64,000 bases of DNA, from positions 62,001-126,000 of the forward strand of contig JAPYMA010000535.1 in the NCBI GenBank assembly GCA_035041965.1, given 5' to 3'. Shown piece by piece: positions 13,324-24,489 of the stretch. The position numbers were made by a program, and so were the translations under genes. Source of the stretch: Anisakis pegreffii (lineage: Eukaryota > Nematoda > Chromadorea > Rhabditida > Anisakidae). The notes beneath the pieces were generated by a model. The model worked only from the letters and a program-made list of their open reading frames with translations, was not told where the DNA came from and did no database searches. Positions within the stretch are counted from its first letter, which is position 1, and every line of letters begins with the position of its first letter.

Positions 13324-13510
13324 ATGTCTGATGCGGAAGTATCGGCCGAAGAAGGGAGTGTTTTGAGTGAATATTTGATATCGTTCGTTTCGTTCCTGAC
13401 TCGAATGACCATTAAATTGGGCATTACAATCGGTCTAATCGCCTCGGTAGTAATCACATTCTACCATCTCGGTCAGCTCGGAAAAGATGCAATCAAAGAA
13501 CGAAAATGCT
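13324..13510 (+). CDS. Candidate exon for a small single-pass membrane protein
   Basis: ATG at 13324 opens 62 codons plus one base, ended by an excellent donor (TGCT|GTAAGT). The peptide starts with an acidic segment (MSDAEVSAEEGSVLSEYL). It then has a hydrophobic stretch around residues 36-49 (LGITIGLIASVVIT) and ends GKDAIKERKC, so it looks like one membrane anchor with a basic tail. It leaves in phase 1. The next exon is unclear: an acceptor at about 13702 would add 32 residues ending at 13800, while the candidate exon at 15814 needs phase 0. It may be another first exon of the 2467 locus or a separate small gene. I do not recognise the family. Confidence 0.5.
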
Positions 13511-13800
13511 GTAAGTTGGTTTCATTCTTGTGATTTCCTCTTTGCGCATCGAGATTTTGTGTTTGATTTGTACCAAATGATAGTTTGTGATACTTAATGG
13601 TTGATTGTGTTTTCAATGTTGATTGATGCTTGATGAGTGTTTGATCATTAATTCTTTTATATTTGATCGTCTGGATAAAACGAAACGATTGTGCATTTGA
13701 AGATCAGAATAATGGACTACCGTGGTTTAAGATTTGTTACCCGTTGCTCTCCTTGATTGAGTGTTTCTTACACCTTCCATCTTTCTTGGAAAACTTATAA

Positions 13801-15540
13801 AAATGAGTATTTGCTGACTGCATACATCCATCTGTCGTTACCTCTCTTAACCATTATTCTCAGGCAGTTGAACTGAGAGATGAAAAAGTGGTTTAAATTC
13901 AGTTGTAAATTGTAAAATGTTTGTAAACGAATGGCGAAGAAAGCGAATTTGATTGACGTTTGAGGTGTGATATTTAATGTTGAACAGTTGTAAATTTCTG
14001 TTTTTTGTTGAATTTAGTCATATATTAAGTTGAGTTTTTTGTATTATTATACAAGATTATTAGGGTGCATTGAATTACTCGAGGGGTGCAAACACAAACC
14101 ACTCGTGCATTCGTCAGGAATAGTGTAAGTAAGACAGGCGATTCACGTCTGATGTATTCAATTCCGTCAGTGGAAGTTTATTATATGAATTTAAATCAAA
14201 CTGCTTTAGCAATTTGATTGATTAATTCATTGGTACACAAGACACGTCAAAAGTATAGCTACAGATCAGTAAACGCTTCGGCAAAATTCTTCATTCGAAA
14301 TTTTCAGCAGTAATTTCCAGCTCGAAAATTATTTTATATCTCATCAGCGTCTGCTGCTATCCTAATTCCGATTGATAATGAATTCAAATTTTGGGTTTTT
14401 CTAATTTTGGTTTCAAAATTGCATTTCTCATTATGTGGTGCTTCTGCGAAAGCGTGCACGAATTGTGATGGGCGTTTCGGTGATAGATAGATAGATGATT
14501 ATTAGATCGGTGATGTTGGGGAATAAGAGAAAAGATTGATTATCGATATTGTGCTCCTTCAATGTACTGCATTTGTATGCATGCCTATGGGTCTGTAGGT
14601 ATGTGTCATGCATTCGATATGGTTTGCAGTTTGGGATGGATAGAGCACTACTGCAATCATCATGCATTCATTATTATTATTGTGTTTGTGTGATAGATAG
14701 ATTTGTGAGTGTGTGGCGTTAATATTGTTAGGAGGAATTCACAAATGAATTATCACTTTCGAAGTTTTGATTTTATTTTTGAAAGTACATTGTCATCACT
14801 ATAGTGTTTGGTTGGGAAAGTGCGACTGGAATCAGTGAATAATTGTGATTGGAATCGATCAGTCAGAATCGAATTTGAACCGATCATAACTTTGTTTTGC
14901 TGTTGATGAACGGAATATGACTGCACATTCGTTGGTATAGTTCCACATCACAAACTGTTTTGAATTGTTATGTTATTGGAAGTTTCGTTGGGAGATTTTT
15001 TGCCAATGAACAACGCACTAATCCGTTTGTATTGTAACCATTTCATTGCAGTATTGATGCATTCCGTTGAGTTCAGTCAGCCGAGTTAAGACAGTTTATT
15101 GCCATTTTCGTATGCGTTCATATATTCTTCATTATTTATCTCTTCGTACATACCAATAGTCATTTCTTGTAGAGATATTCGCAGTCGTTATTGGTTGTTG
15201 GATTGCGAAAGAATTTCTTAAATAATAGTCAGTCAGTCAGCTACTGATGTACGAGAATGGTTAGGGTTATTGGTGGTGTGCGCATTCGGAATGAATCTTT
15301 AATTTTATATTAAACACAACCGATCGATGAATACGATCGCATCTAGCAATTGGTATACAGCAAATACTCCTTCCCATAATCTTTTCTTACGTCACTGTAT
15401 TATTATCGTTATATTCCTATCCTTATTCGTTCACGACTTCTTCTCATATGCTGTAATACAAGAACACCTCGAACAAACGTTCTACTTCTAGGATATTTCG
15501 TTTAAACTGTTAAAATCATCAGTGACGTATGCGTGAATTT

Positions 15541-15579
<39 letters not shown>

Positions 15580-15813
15580 TTGTGCTGCGAAGTCAGCCAG
15601 TTTACTATTGGATGATAGGATAAGTTGAGCTTTCAGTGCATTACTGAGCATGATCAGTTTGTGGATTCAGCAAATTGTTCCATTTTATTTTATTGACACC
15701 ATTTGTATTTGTGATTTCGTGAATTTGTTATCAGTGATGAAACGTTTTGTCTTATTTCATTGTTTATTGATAGCTTCTCGTCTGACTTGCAACTGCAACT
15801 GTATCTGTCCTAG
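13801..15813. other. Non-coding, intron-like
   Basis: No supported exon. Contains a short tagatagatag run near 14485, a 13-unit GTA microsatellite at 15541-15579, and T-rich sequence that opens a frame from 15650 with low-quality composition. Confidence 0.4.
15541..15579 (+). repeat. (GTA)13 microsatellite
   Basis: Thirteen uninterrupted GTA units. Likely polymorphic in length, with no coding role visible. Confidence 0.95.
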
Positions 15814-15951
15814 AAGATGGGACATCCAAAAACTCGACAGCGTTCCAATAATAATCAACCGCAGTGGACACCAGCTGAGGACTTTCCCGGCAAAGGTACC
15901 ATAAAGCATGTTCTCGTGTACTGGCTCAGATGGCTCAATGTCTGGACTTGA
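15814..15951 (+). CDS. Candidate terminal exon, convergent with NECAP
   Basis: After a pyrimidine-rich acceptor (tctgtcctag) a frame opens for 45 codons to TGA. It begins KMGHPKTRQRSNNNQPQW, continues TPAEDFPGKGTIKH and ends LVYWLRWLNVWT. The frame has a stop immediately upstream of the acceptor, as expected for a true exon edge. It sits where the G/T-rich plus-strand unit ends, 79 bases from the oppositely oriented NECAP stop. It needs an incoming phase of 0, so it does not join directly to the exon ending at 13510; an intermediate exon would be required. Other frames over the same bases are also open, so confidence is low. Confidence 0.25.
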   Translation, partial: KMGHPKTRQRSNNNQPQWTPAEDFPGKGTIKHVLVYWLRWLNVWT

Positions 15952-16030
15952 TATCAATGCTGTCATTGTTATATGATCGCATTGGTTGAGTGTCAACGAT
16001 GTGATAATCTTATCAGTTATGAATACGTTG

Positions 16031-17495
16031 TCATGGTAGCAGTGGGAAACCACCTGCAGTCGCACTTGAAGACGCACTTGCCGAGGGTCTAGCTCGAGGC
16101 GCTGACGTCGAGCTCTTCTTCTAAAGCAATCAAACAATATTCAATCAGCTAAACAAATAAGTGAACGAATCCAATCAATTATCAATAAACACGTAAACAA
16201 GTCAATACGAACAACTACCTAGCAATCACTACCCAATACTTGCTTCATTACCTAAAAATGTTACCAAATATAATGTAATCTACACTAATTTCGCTGAATT
16301 CCCCCATAAAAGTAAATCATCTCTTTTGTAAAACAACGCATCGATGAATCTGCACAACAACAAATCAAAAATTATTGTTCATCGCAAAACAAAAACGCGC
16401 TTTCAAATGGAATGAAAGTGCTAACACCGAGATTCAGATGAATCGTTTGTCCCTCTTTGAAACTTAAATCCAATTTTGGTTTGCTCAATTCAGTCTCATC
16501 CTCTTTCTCCAATTCATTCGATTTCTCCACATATCTGAAGTGATCTTGCAGTGCCACGTTCAAGTCGAATGAATCACCTCGATCGCCAAACCCAATTCCT
16601 GAAATTCATTTCTCTTTTCAAGAATCAGCCCTGAACAAGTTTCCATCTCAAAATACATATGCATTCATCATTCCCATCGCCTCCAAAACAAGTAGAGAGC
16701 AGTCGGCGTGAAAAAAATCGAATTCCTTGCACGCAATATATAACACGTGAACAATTCCAAAAATGATAAATGAAACAAAACAGCGAATCGATTGCAAAAT
16801 TACGAGACAATCATAGAAGGAAGATGTAAAAGACTCAGAATCGATGTTGAGATGAGAAAAATGGAATGTAAAATATTATAAATCAGCACACGTACTCACC
16901 AATAAAAGCAGTTTGTCCATTATCGTTTTTGAGTCTAACGACGAAATATCGCGACGAATCAATGACCGGCTCGATGCAGATGCCGGGATACGACTCGATC
17001 GGTGCCTTCGCAAACAACGCTCCACTTGCCTTGTCCTCCAGACGTATCTCCAACAGCTTCCCGATCGCAACCAACCGCATACGACCCACCCAATTCGGTT
17101 CATCCAAATTCCAGTCAGCTGCCCTTCAATATTCACAGTTAAATTTTCATCGCATTCTCTCAAAACTTCAACCCATTTCCTCATTTCCTCTTGCCAATCG
17201 CCATCACCGTCTCGACGTCTCATTCAGTGCCTCACATGGCCAACCAGGAAATAATTCAACTCAGAAGTTGAACTGAGTTGTCGACATTTCCTATACTCAC
17301 AATCAGCCTTACAACTAACTCTCGCCTTTAACCTTAACCTCAAGCCCCGCGCACATTCCCACTCAGCAATATCCGTCAATCATCAACGAAAAGAGGTACA
17401 ACTTACTTGTGTCCTCGATTACTGGCCAGTGGTGGGATTCTGTAGATGAACACCTCTGGCTTCACCAAACACACACGCTCGTACTCGTCACTCAT
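16031..17495 (-). CDS. ncap-1: NECAP endocytosis protein (PHear domain)
   Basis: Exons on the minus strand: 17495-17407, 17123-16900, 16598-16426 and 16120-16031. They join to 191 codons plus stop. The product starts [20 protein letters not shown] and contains the family landmarks [60 protein letters not shown] and [11 protein letters not shown], covering the NECAP PHear fold. NECAPs bind AP-2 at clathrin-coated pits, and the C. elegans orthologue restrains activated AP-2. The tail after the domain is short, Ser/Ala-rich and ends GGFPLLP. The C-terminal WxxF motif of vertebrate NECAPs is not seen. A likely trans-splice acceptor (gctgcag) lies one base before the ATG. The gene converges on the plus-strand unit to its left. 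Confidence 0.95.
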
Positions 17496-17498
17496 TCT

Positions 17499-19443
17499 GC
17501 AGCTACAAAACGTCTCAACAAATCGTTTCATTTCAAAACACGATAGATATATCGCCGTTGTTCAGCACTTCCACTCCTTTCCCTCATCAAATCTCATACG
17601 ATTCCGTTCTACAGAACAGAACCCATCTCGCTAATCAGGCCATATCCAGAACAAATTTGCACACACCATCCCATCATCTTGGCCTAGAACCCCTTTTGAC
17701 AACGACCACTTTCTTGCTGATGCAATAACTAAGCATTGATGTAGACCGTTCAATTGACGAACTCGATTCAACACTAAATTCTTACGAAATACACCCACAG
17801 AGAGTCTCTGCTCTACTTATATGATCATCCACATTCAGCCAGCGTTACACCACCAATGGCCAACTAACTAACTGCACTCGTGAGCCGACCACAATTATTA
17901 CGAAATGACTCTTCCTCACAGCAAACGATTCAACGAATCTCAACACTATGGTCAAGTCAACAACAAATGGTCAAATGAATAACTAGTTGAATACGTTTCA
18001 TCAAAGAATAATCCAATCGCAGTATAAAAAGTCAAAAATCTCGCTTCATTCGAACACTAATTAAAAGTAATTCTCAACCGATGAAATGAATGGTAAATAT
18101 TCAAATCCACGCGCACCTCTTCAAAGTAAAATACTTTCATGATCAAATAACAGACATCTTCTCGCCACAACCCAACACCAATTCGACCGTCACAAAACAC
18201 TCGCAAAATGATTTATTAAACGAAAACACGAGCACGCACAAAACAGAGTTCCATGATTATATCAGCATAACAAACAATGTTATATTAATAATAATGACAA
18301 TATTATAATAGTAGCAGTAATAACAAAAGTAATAGCAATTTCACAATTAGGTCCAAGCTTTGTTCAACAGTTATTTAGGCGAAGGAAGATAACGAACGAA
18401 AAAAGACAAGAACGATGCGAGAAACGTGAACAAATCAAATCAAAATGCCCCTCGATCATTCGATAACTCTAAAATGAACCCAAACCAACTTCAATCGACC
18501 AAATACCTCCCACGAAAACAACCCAATTCGTTAAAACATTAACGAATCACTAAATCGCAACACATATCAAAGCGAAAGTAAACACCTAAATTCAACTCAT
18601 CACGAAACTGCTCCATATCAATTTCGCTAACCTCCACTCAAAATTCAGTACCTAAACATAAACACGCACAAAAAACAAAACAAATCAAAGAACACATCGC
18701 AATTATTCGATTACTATTATAACACACAAATCAACCTTAACAGCACACCACAACCTTATCGCATTCTATTCTCTACAAACTAGATTTGCATTTCAAATTT
18801 TGCACCAATCAAAATCCCATCAAGATATGACGACGTCAGTCTCATCTCTATATGATATGGCAATGGGGCCATCCATCTTTCCACCTGAGATGAGGCCGTC
18901 AACAGGTCATACACACCTCGAACCTCACCAATTCGCATTCTAATTTGACAAAATTTTGACTGGTACTCATTTGTTTACTAGATATACGAACGATTAGAAT
19001 CAAATTATCAATCAAATCAACAAAACAACGAAACTAAATGAAATACTGAAAAGGGGTGAATGAGTAACAACAGGGATTGAAAACGAAGAAATTGAATGAA
19101 GTTGTGCGCATAACGACTAGAGAAAGCATTGTTGGCCACTCTAACAATAAAGACGAGTATTATAAAGAACAGCAGAAAACCCACAGCACATCATACTGAT
19201 CGCTTCTCGAACAAATTCAAAAATCAAGAAACAAAACTGACAAAAATAGCATTATCACCATCATCAAAGAATCACTCTGCAGCGCATTTATCCAAATCAT
19301 AACCAAGTAACATTACATATCGGTTCACATCGCTTCATTTCTCTAACAACAAAAAACACTATGAGCATAAAAACTTGCGCGCACACAATCATTCCGATCT
19401 GATCTGATCTCCATTCTTTTCACTTTATTCCACTCGCTGCTAA
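17499..19443. other. Intergenic, NECAP upstream and fzr-1 3' flank
   Basis: No coding exon supported. The plus strand is A/C-rich, the reverse of the first 16 kb, consistent with minus-strand transcription. An AATAAA for the minus strand sits at 19424-19429, 15 bases beyond the fzr-1 stop, and is a likely polyadenylation signal. Confidence 0.5.
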
Positions 19444-22134
19444 TCATCTGATACTCGACAGAAGATTCAACTTCGATCGAGCGGTCTTCTGATGTCCAGA
19501 CTTGCTGAACACATGCCAGAATCGCAGCGTTTCGTCGCCCGCACCCGTCACTATCGACTCGCCGTCCGGTGACATCGCCTTCAAAATGCACAAAATCAAT
19601 TAAGCGAACTTAAGAAAACCATAATAATTTCACTCCATCAAAGTTTACGAATTACCGAAAAAATGCTCAAATTTCTCGCAATCAGAAAGCAAACCAAACT
19701 AAACTCTCACCAAATAAAGAACACGGTACTGATGACCCGTAAGTTTCGTGACCGGTTGAAGTGAAGGGTATTTCCAGATGATCACTTGATTGAATGAATA
19801 ACCGTGTGTGGAGACCAGCTCTGAGCTATGCTTTGACCATGCCACGTTGCACACCTAATAAATCAACCAATCACACAAAATTGGCGCTTATCAGCATCAC
19901 TCACATAAAATTTTGAGCGAAATAAAGATATTTCATGAAAGTGGTTGCTCACCTGACTTCCTGTATCGATGCACTGCAGTGGTTGTCCGGTTAGGGTGTT
20001 CCAGAAACGTAGACAACGATCCGCCGTTCCGCCTCCCGAAACCAGTAGACCGTGGTGATGCGGTGACCATGCTAATGCTTTAACAGCCGCATTATGCTCC
20101 GTGTAGGTCTAAAGTACTTTCAACTCTCAACAAAGGCATCATCAAAACAATGTAAAAGTATTCACACAACACAATGAATATGTTCACACACCTGGAATGG
20201 CTCGTTCTTCCTCAGATTCCAAACCAATAACTGGTTATCGTTTCCACCAGACGCTAGATACTGTCGGTCTGGGGACCATCTTAGCCCACAAACCTAAAAT
20301 GATTGTACTATGCTCTAGCTGCATGTTGGCAAAGAATCGTTGATGAAATTAAGAACGCACCTCTTGTCTGTGTGCATTGAGCCTTCGTTCAGCGCACTGC
20401 GGTGGTTGTCTGATGTCTCGTTGCAGGATGAAGCGATCCCTCGACCCTGAGCAGATCAACTCCGCGTTCCACGCCAAACACCCTATCCTCGACGCATGTC
20501 CACTCAGCTCGTGCAACTTCTTTTGTGCGTGAACATCCCAGATTTGCGTTATGCCCTTATTCGTGCCCACCGCTAACAGATCACCTTTATCGGCCCATTG
20601 CACCGATGTGACCGTATCATTCTCCGCACCCAAATCGCATAGTTTCACAACCTAAACTTACCAAATTAAAACACTTAAATGTTGATAATACCGTCTCTTA
20701 AATGTGATCTTTATTCTTAAATCACCATTCTAACAGTAAGTAGAATATAAAGATCAATTCCAAAATATTACGAAATCTATGAATAAACTACAAAATAATG
20801 CTTTAAAAAGAGAAGATAACAAACTCACTTGACTATTGCATGCACTCCACAGGTAAACGCACGTGCTCAACCCAACCGAGAGCATATTCAGCGAGGACCA
20901 ATCGACTAGATTCAGGTAGAAATCGTCTTGCAGTTCGGGTGCGTCCAGCACTTTGTACGGATTCTTTGGCACTTTCCGTTGCGGTTTTCGTGGTGACTTC
21001 AGAAGGCGTTGACTGTCGTCACTCAACGGACCACCAAAAAGACATCTTTTCGAACAGCTCGTCGATGGATCACCGTATTTGGTTGGTGTCACCTGGCTGA
21101 ATTTGAACAATCCACTGCCAGGACTATCTTGCGAACGACTTATGTCTGGAGTGTCGAATTCCGACTGAAATTCAAGTTTCAACAATTAACTTCTCTTCAC
21201 ACAAGACAGAGAAGTTATACTCACCCTGACATCGTCGATGTTGTCTTTCAGCAATTCATTCCGCAGAAGTGCTCGATGCGCCGCCGAATCTGTTCGTGTC
21301 TCATCGTTACTCGTCGCCGCAGCTCCAGTGCCTGCGGATGGTGTTTGACTACCAGCACCGTTATTCACTGCCGGAGTGTTCGGTGACGGTCGACCGGATG
21401 AACCACTGCCACCACTCGCCGATGGTCGTTTGAATTGATTTGGTGCATCCGGAGATGATGTGGCTATTGAGGCAAACCTTAATCAACCAACAATAATTGT
21501 AGCATTTTCAATCTTTTCGATACGATAATATCAAAACGCATGAATAATTTTTAATATGAACGAAAACAGATGAAGTGATGGTTCATACATTACGCTGGCA
21601 ATCATGCGTAATCACCATTTACTTGATGATCACTCTTAGCTTCTCGGTATAATCATCACCACTTTATTCATGACAACTTTTTTCATATTTCCAAAACCAT
21701 TCAAATTTCAAGCATACTCAAATATCACTGAATCTTATTTATCATAATATTAATTTTTAAAATGGAAATGAGAACGCTTTCGATGGAAACAATCCTGCAA
21801 GTAAATGATGAAAAATAGCCAGAAAGACTCAATCACCTTGTGGCCCACTCGGTGCTATTTTGTGGCCGCAGTGGAATATAACGATCGCCACCGTCTTGAC
21901 GAAATTTTGTCGGTGTTACTTGGGGTGAGCTTCCAGCCGCCTGAAAGAATAAAATTCCAAATCTACTGCTGTGAAAGTTCATACTCAAAAAAAGATCAAC
22001 AGTAAAACCAAACCAAGAATAAAAATAAATTTTCGTGCTTCGGAAATAACCTGAGAGGGCATCAGTTTTTGCGGTGACGTACTCGAATTGTGTTGACCCA
22101 AAAAGCGACGTTCATAATCTGATAGTGGAATCAT
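19444..22134 (-). CDS. fzr-1: Cdh1/Fizzy-related APC/C activator
   Basis: Nine minus-strand exons: 22134-22051, 21940-21837, 21477-21225, 21164-20829, 20651-20361, 20293-20192, 20108-19953, 19854-19711 and 19578-19444. They sum to 534 codons plus stop. It begins [14 protein letters not shown]-box (DRYIPLR, about residues 47-53) contacts the anaphase-promoting complex. A basic stretch ([10 protein letters not shown]) precedes [18 protein letters not shown], then seven WD40 blades with [28 protein letters not shown] and [13 protein letters not shown]. The protein ends in Ile-Arg, the APC/C-docking tail. The family keeps APC/C active in late mitosis and G1 by presenting D-box and KEN substrates; those targets are not shown here. 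The linker from about residue 62 to 135 is Ser/Gly/Pro-rich. I chose this start because an acceptor at 22151-22152 removes the longer upstream frame. Confidence 0.97.
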
Positions 22135-22150
22135 TTTCTGCAGAATCCCA

Positions 22151-22152
22151 CT
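22151..22152 (-). promoter_or_regulatory. Putative trans-splice acceptor of fzr-1
   Basis: On the minus strand gttagttttcag precedes a 16-base leader and the ATG at 22134. The consensus is strong, and cutting here discards an upstream in-frame methionine whose 24 added residues have no counterpart in Cdh1. Confidence 0.55.
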
Positions 22153-24489
22153 GAAAACTAACCCGTTGATAAATTTCAGATTTAATGAACTGCCACTTAT
22201 ATCCATCCACGAAAATTTAATCGGTGCACAGAGACAATTTGCAGAGATCGGTTTTAAAGACAGACAGAGTAGGTCGGACAGGAAGGAAGGGCTGGGAACA
22301 GGCGGAAAGGTTGGGGTGGAGAGAGGAGGGATGGAAGGCGGAAGCTTTAATCAAATTCTGTTTTCGCCAACCGCATGCCAATGATCTATCTGATGCTTTT
22401 GCGAGTAATTAACACGATGACTGAATTTTAAAAATTCAGTTATTCTGCACGAAACTGCATTCTCTCACCAAAAACAAACAAACAAAATAGCTAAAAGTGA
22501 TACTAAACTGATACTTAATGAACAATAATTGACCGAATAATGAATGTGCTCACAAAACGCAATTAAGTTAAACGACGAAACGCGTTATTACATTAAATTT
22601 CAATCACACTCTGAAGGTTTTTTCGACCGTAAAAGCATAACACCATAAATTACGATCGCTTTTGAGCGCACCAAGCAAAAACACCAAGTAACGAAACGCA
22701 GTCAGTCGTAACAACTCCTCGTGATCACATTTAAAACATCCACAACGCTAACAGAATTAAATTAAATTAAACAGACACATCAAAACGTTATAACAAAGCA
22801 ATACCACTAAACGTTATACGAGCTCTCAATCACCCGAACAACAATAGCACTACTACCAATAATAACAATCAGCACTACCCAACAATAAACAATAAGGACA
22901 AGCCGTAAGGACACAACGAATCGATCAGAAACGTTCACCTAAGAACATCATCATTAAGTATCAACTGCACACAAACCAAGCAAGTGTGGTGTACGCCCTC
23001 CGTTTTAAACTACTCACTGCTCTCAGGTGAGTGAATATACGGGGTTAACGTCTACAACGCCCCTAATCAACCACTACCCGCAATCGATGTTTCCACCAGA
23101 AATTGCTCTTATTAATGCACACGGGCTGTGCCCCCCGTTTGTTTTCGTGCAGTCGGATCGGGTTATATACTAGAGACATGTGTTATATGTGCTCTGCTAT
23201 TGATTGGTGTGCTATGAAACGATAAACGCTTAGTCAGCAGCAGTAGTTTTGGCATTGTATCTCTTTCTCTAGTTCTCTATGGAACACGTTACTATCCAAC
23301 ATCAAACAATTCTTCATTCTCAATCGATTCACATTGCATTGAGCCTCTCATTTTCTGAACACTTCAATGGCTGATTACCGTTGAATGCATAAAATCGCAC
23401 TGAAATCAGCCCTGGTATCAAGAGATTCCTGTCTCTAGAGTGCATATGTATCAAGACTTTCGCGATATCGACAAATCAATTCTTTCCCAGTACATTGTTG
23501 GAGAAAATCTCGCATGAGAGAGTGGGATTAGTCATTAGTCTCATTGACATCAGAAATCCGGGAAACAGCCTTCTACCTCGTAGCACAAAGAAACGGATTC
23601 AGATGCGGAGTAGTCTCCACGTTCACTGATTCCCTTCTAGTTGTAGGTTCACTGTTGTCTTGGTTACAATAAAACAATATCAATCCTCTCAAATGTGCTT
23701 TTGTTGTGCCATATTAAGTATACAACTGAAACACTGCAAACAAATCCGATCGGTACGTTCACGCAAGCCACTGACCAATTTCAACAGTAAAAAAACGTCC
23801 TTAACCTCTTCATCGATCATCACTTTACACAAACTCTTCAATGCGTCTACTTGCGGCGAGTAGTAGTATTCAGCTGATATCCGGTTCAATGATGCACACA
23901 GATAATATCATGGTGATAAGATCAACAAACACCCATTATATACACCCGCTCACATTCAATACACTCATTATATATCAATTAATCACTCATTATAACCTTA
24001 ATTAATCATTATGATAACCTTTATACAACATCATGCCAATGTAATCCATATGTGACAGTTCGATTTGAATAACTTTATTTAATCATTATATAAGTAAATC
24101 AATCACATGAGGAGTACGGCACGATATTAAATGGATAAAGCAGCCGAAAAGACGAATCAGGCATACGTGAGCATTTATTGAGATAGTCTCAGATCCTATC
24201 TGTATGAGAACCTAATGATCCAAGTTGGTTCGTCTCAAAAGGAAATTTCATATGAGTAATGAAGAAAGATATTCTTCTTGTTGATCACATTCAGCAAAAA
24301 TGCATGATGCCATGCATATCGACGTTTAATTCTTACACACTGATCGGAGGGCACATCTATCATCCAGCTGTAGTTATCGCTCGCATTCTCTTTTCATTTC
24401 TGAAAACAATAAAAAATTTTATTAATATGAAAAAATTTCATCATTAAAAAAATTCATCAAAGATCACTGAAATGAACAACGAACGAGCT
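22153..24489. other. Upstream region of fzr-1, mostly non-coding
   Basis: No gene I can support. A G/A-rich patch lies at about 22262-22345. A minus-strand frame at 23689-23889 encodes charged, protein-like sequence (VDALKSLCKVMIDEEVKDVF) but no partner exons were found. Confidence 0.4.
23689..23889 (-). CDS. Orphan ORF, possible exon or gene remnant
   Basis: This 66-codon minus-strand frame has a mixed, charged composition (for example MIDEEVKDVFLLLKLVSGLR) unlike the surrounding low-complexity DNA. An acceptor-like atatcag lies just inside its upstream end and GT donors are available within it. It is flanked by fzr-1 and the repeat membrane protein on the same strand. No family is recognised and no ATG is well placed, so it may be an unlinked exon, a decayed gene or chance. 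Confidence 0.15.
   Translation of the reverse strand: MNRISAEYYYSPQVDALKSLCKVMIDEEVKDVFLLLKLVSGLRERTDRICLQCFSCILNMAQQKHI

Noticed and set aside
15757..16137. A 126-codon minus-strand frame covering the NECAP last exon
   Set aside because: It is in a different frame from the NECAP tail. The exon 3 to exon 4 junction fixes the other frame, which ends GGFPLLP at 16031; the rest is 3' UTR.
17253..17281. Small inverted repeat (caactcag / ctgagttg) in the first intron of NECAP
   Set aside because: The stem is only 8 bp and has no further support as an RNA gene.
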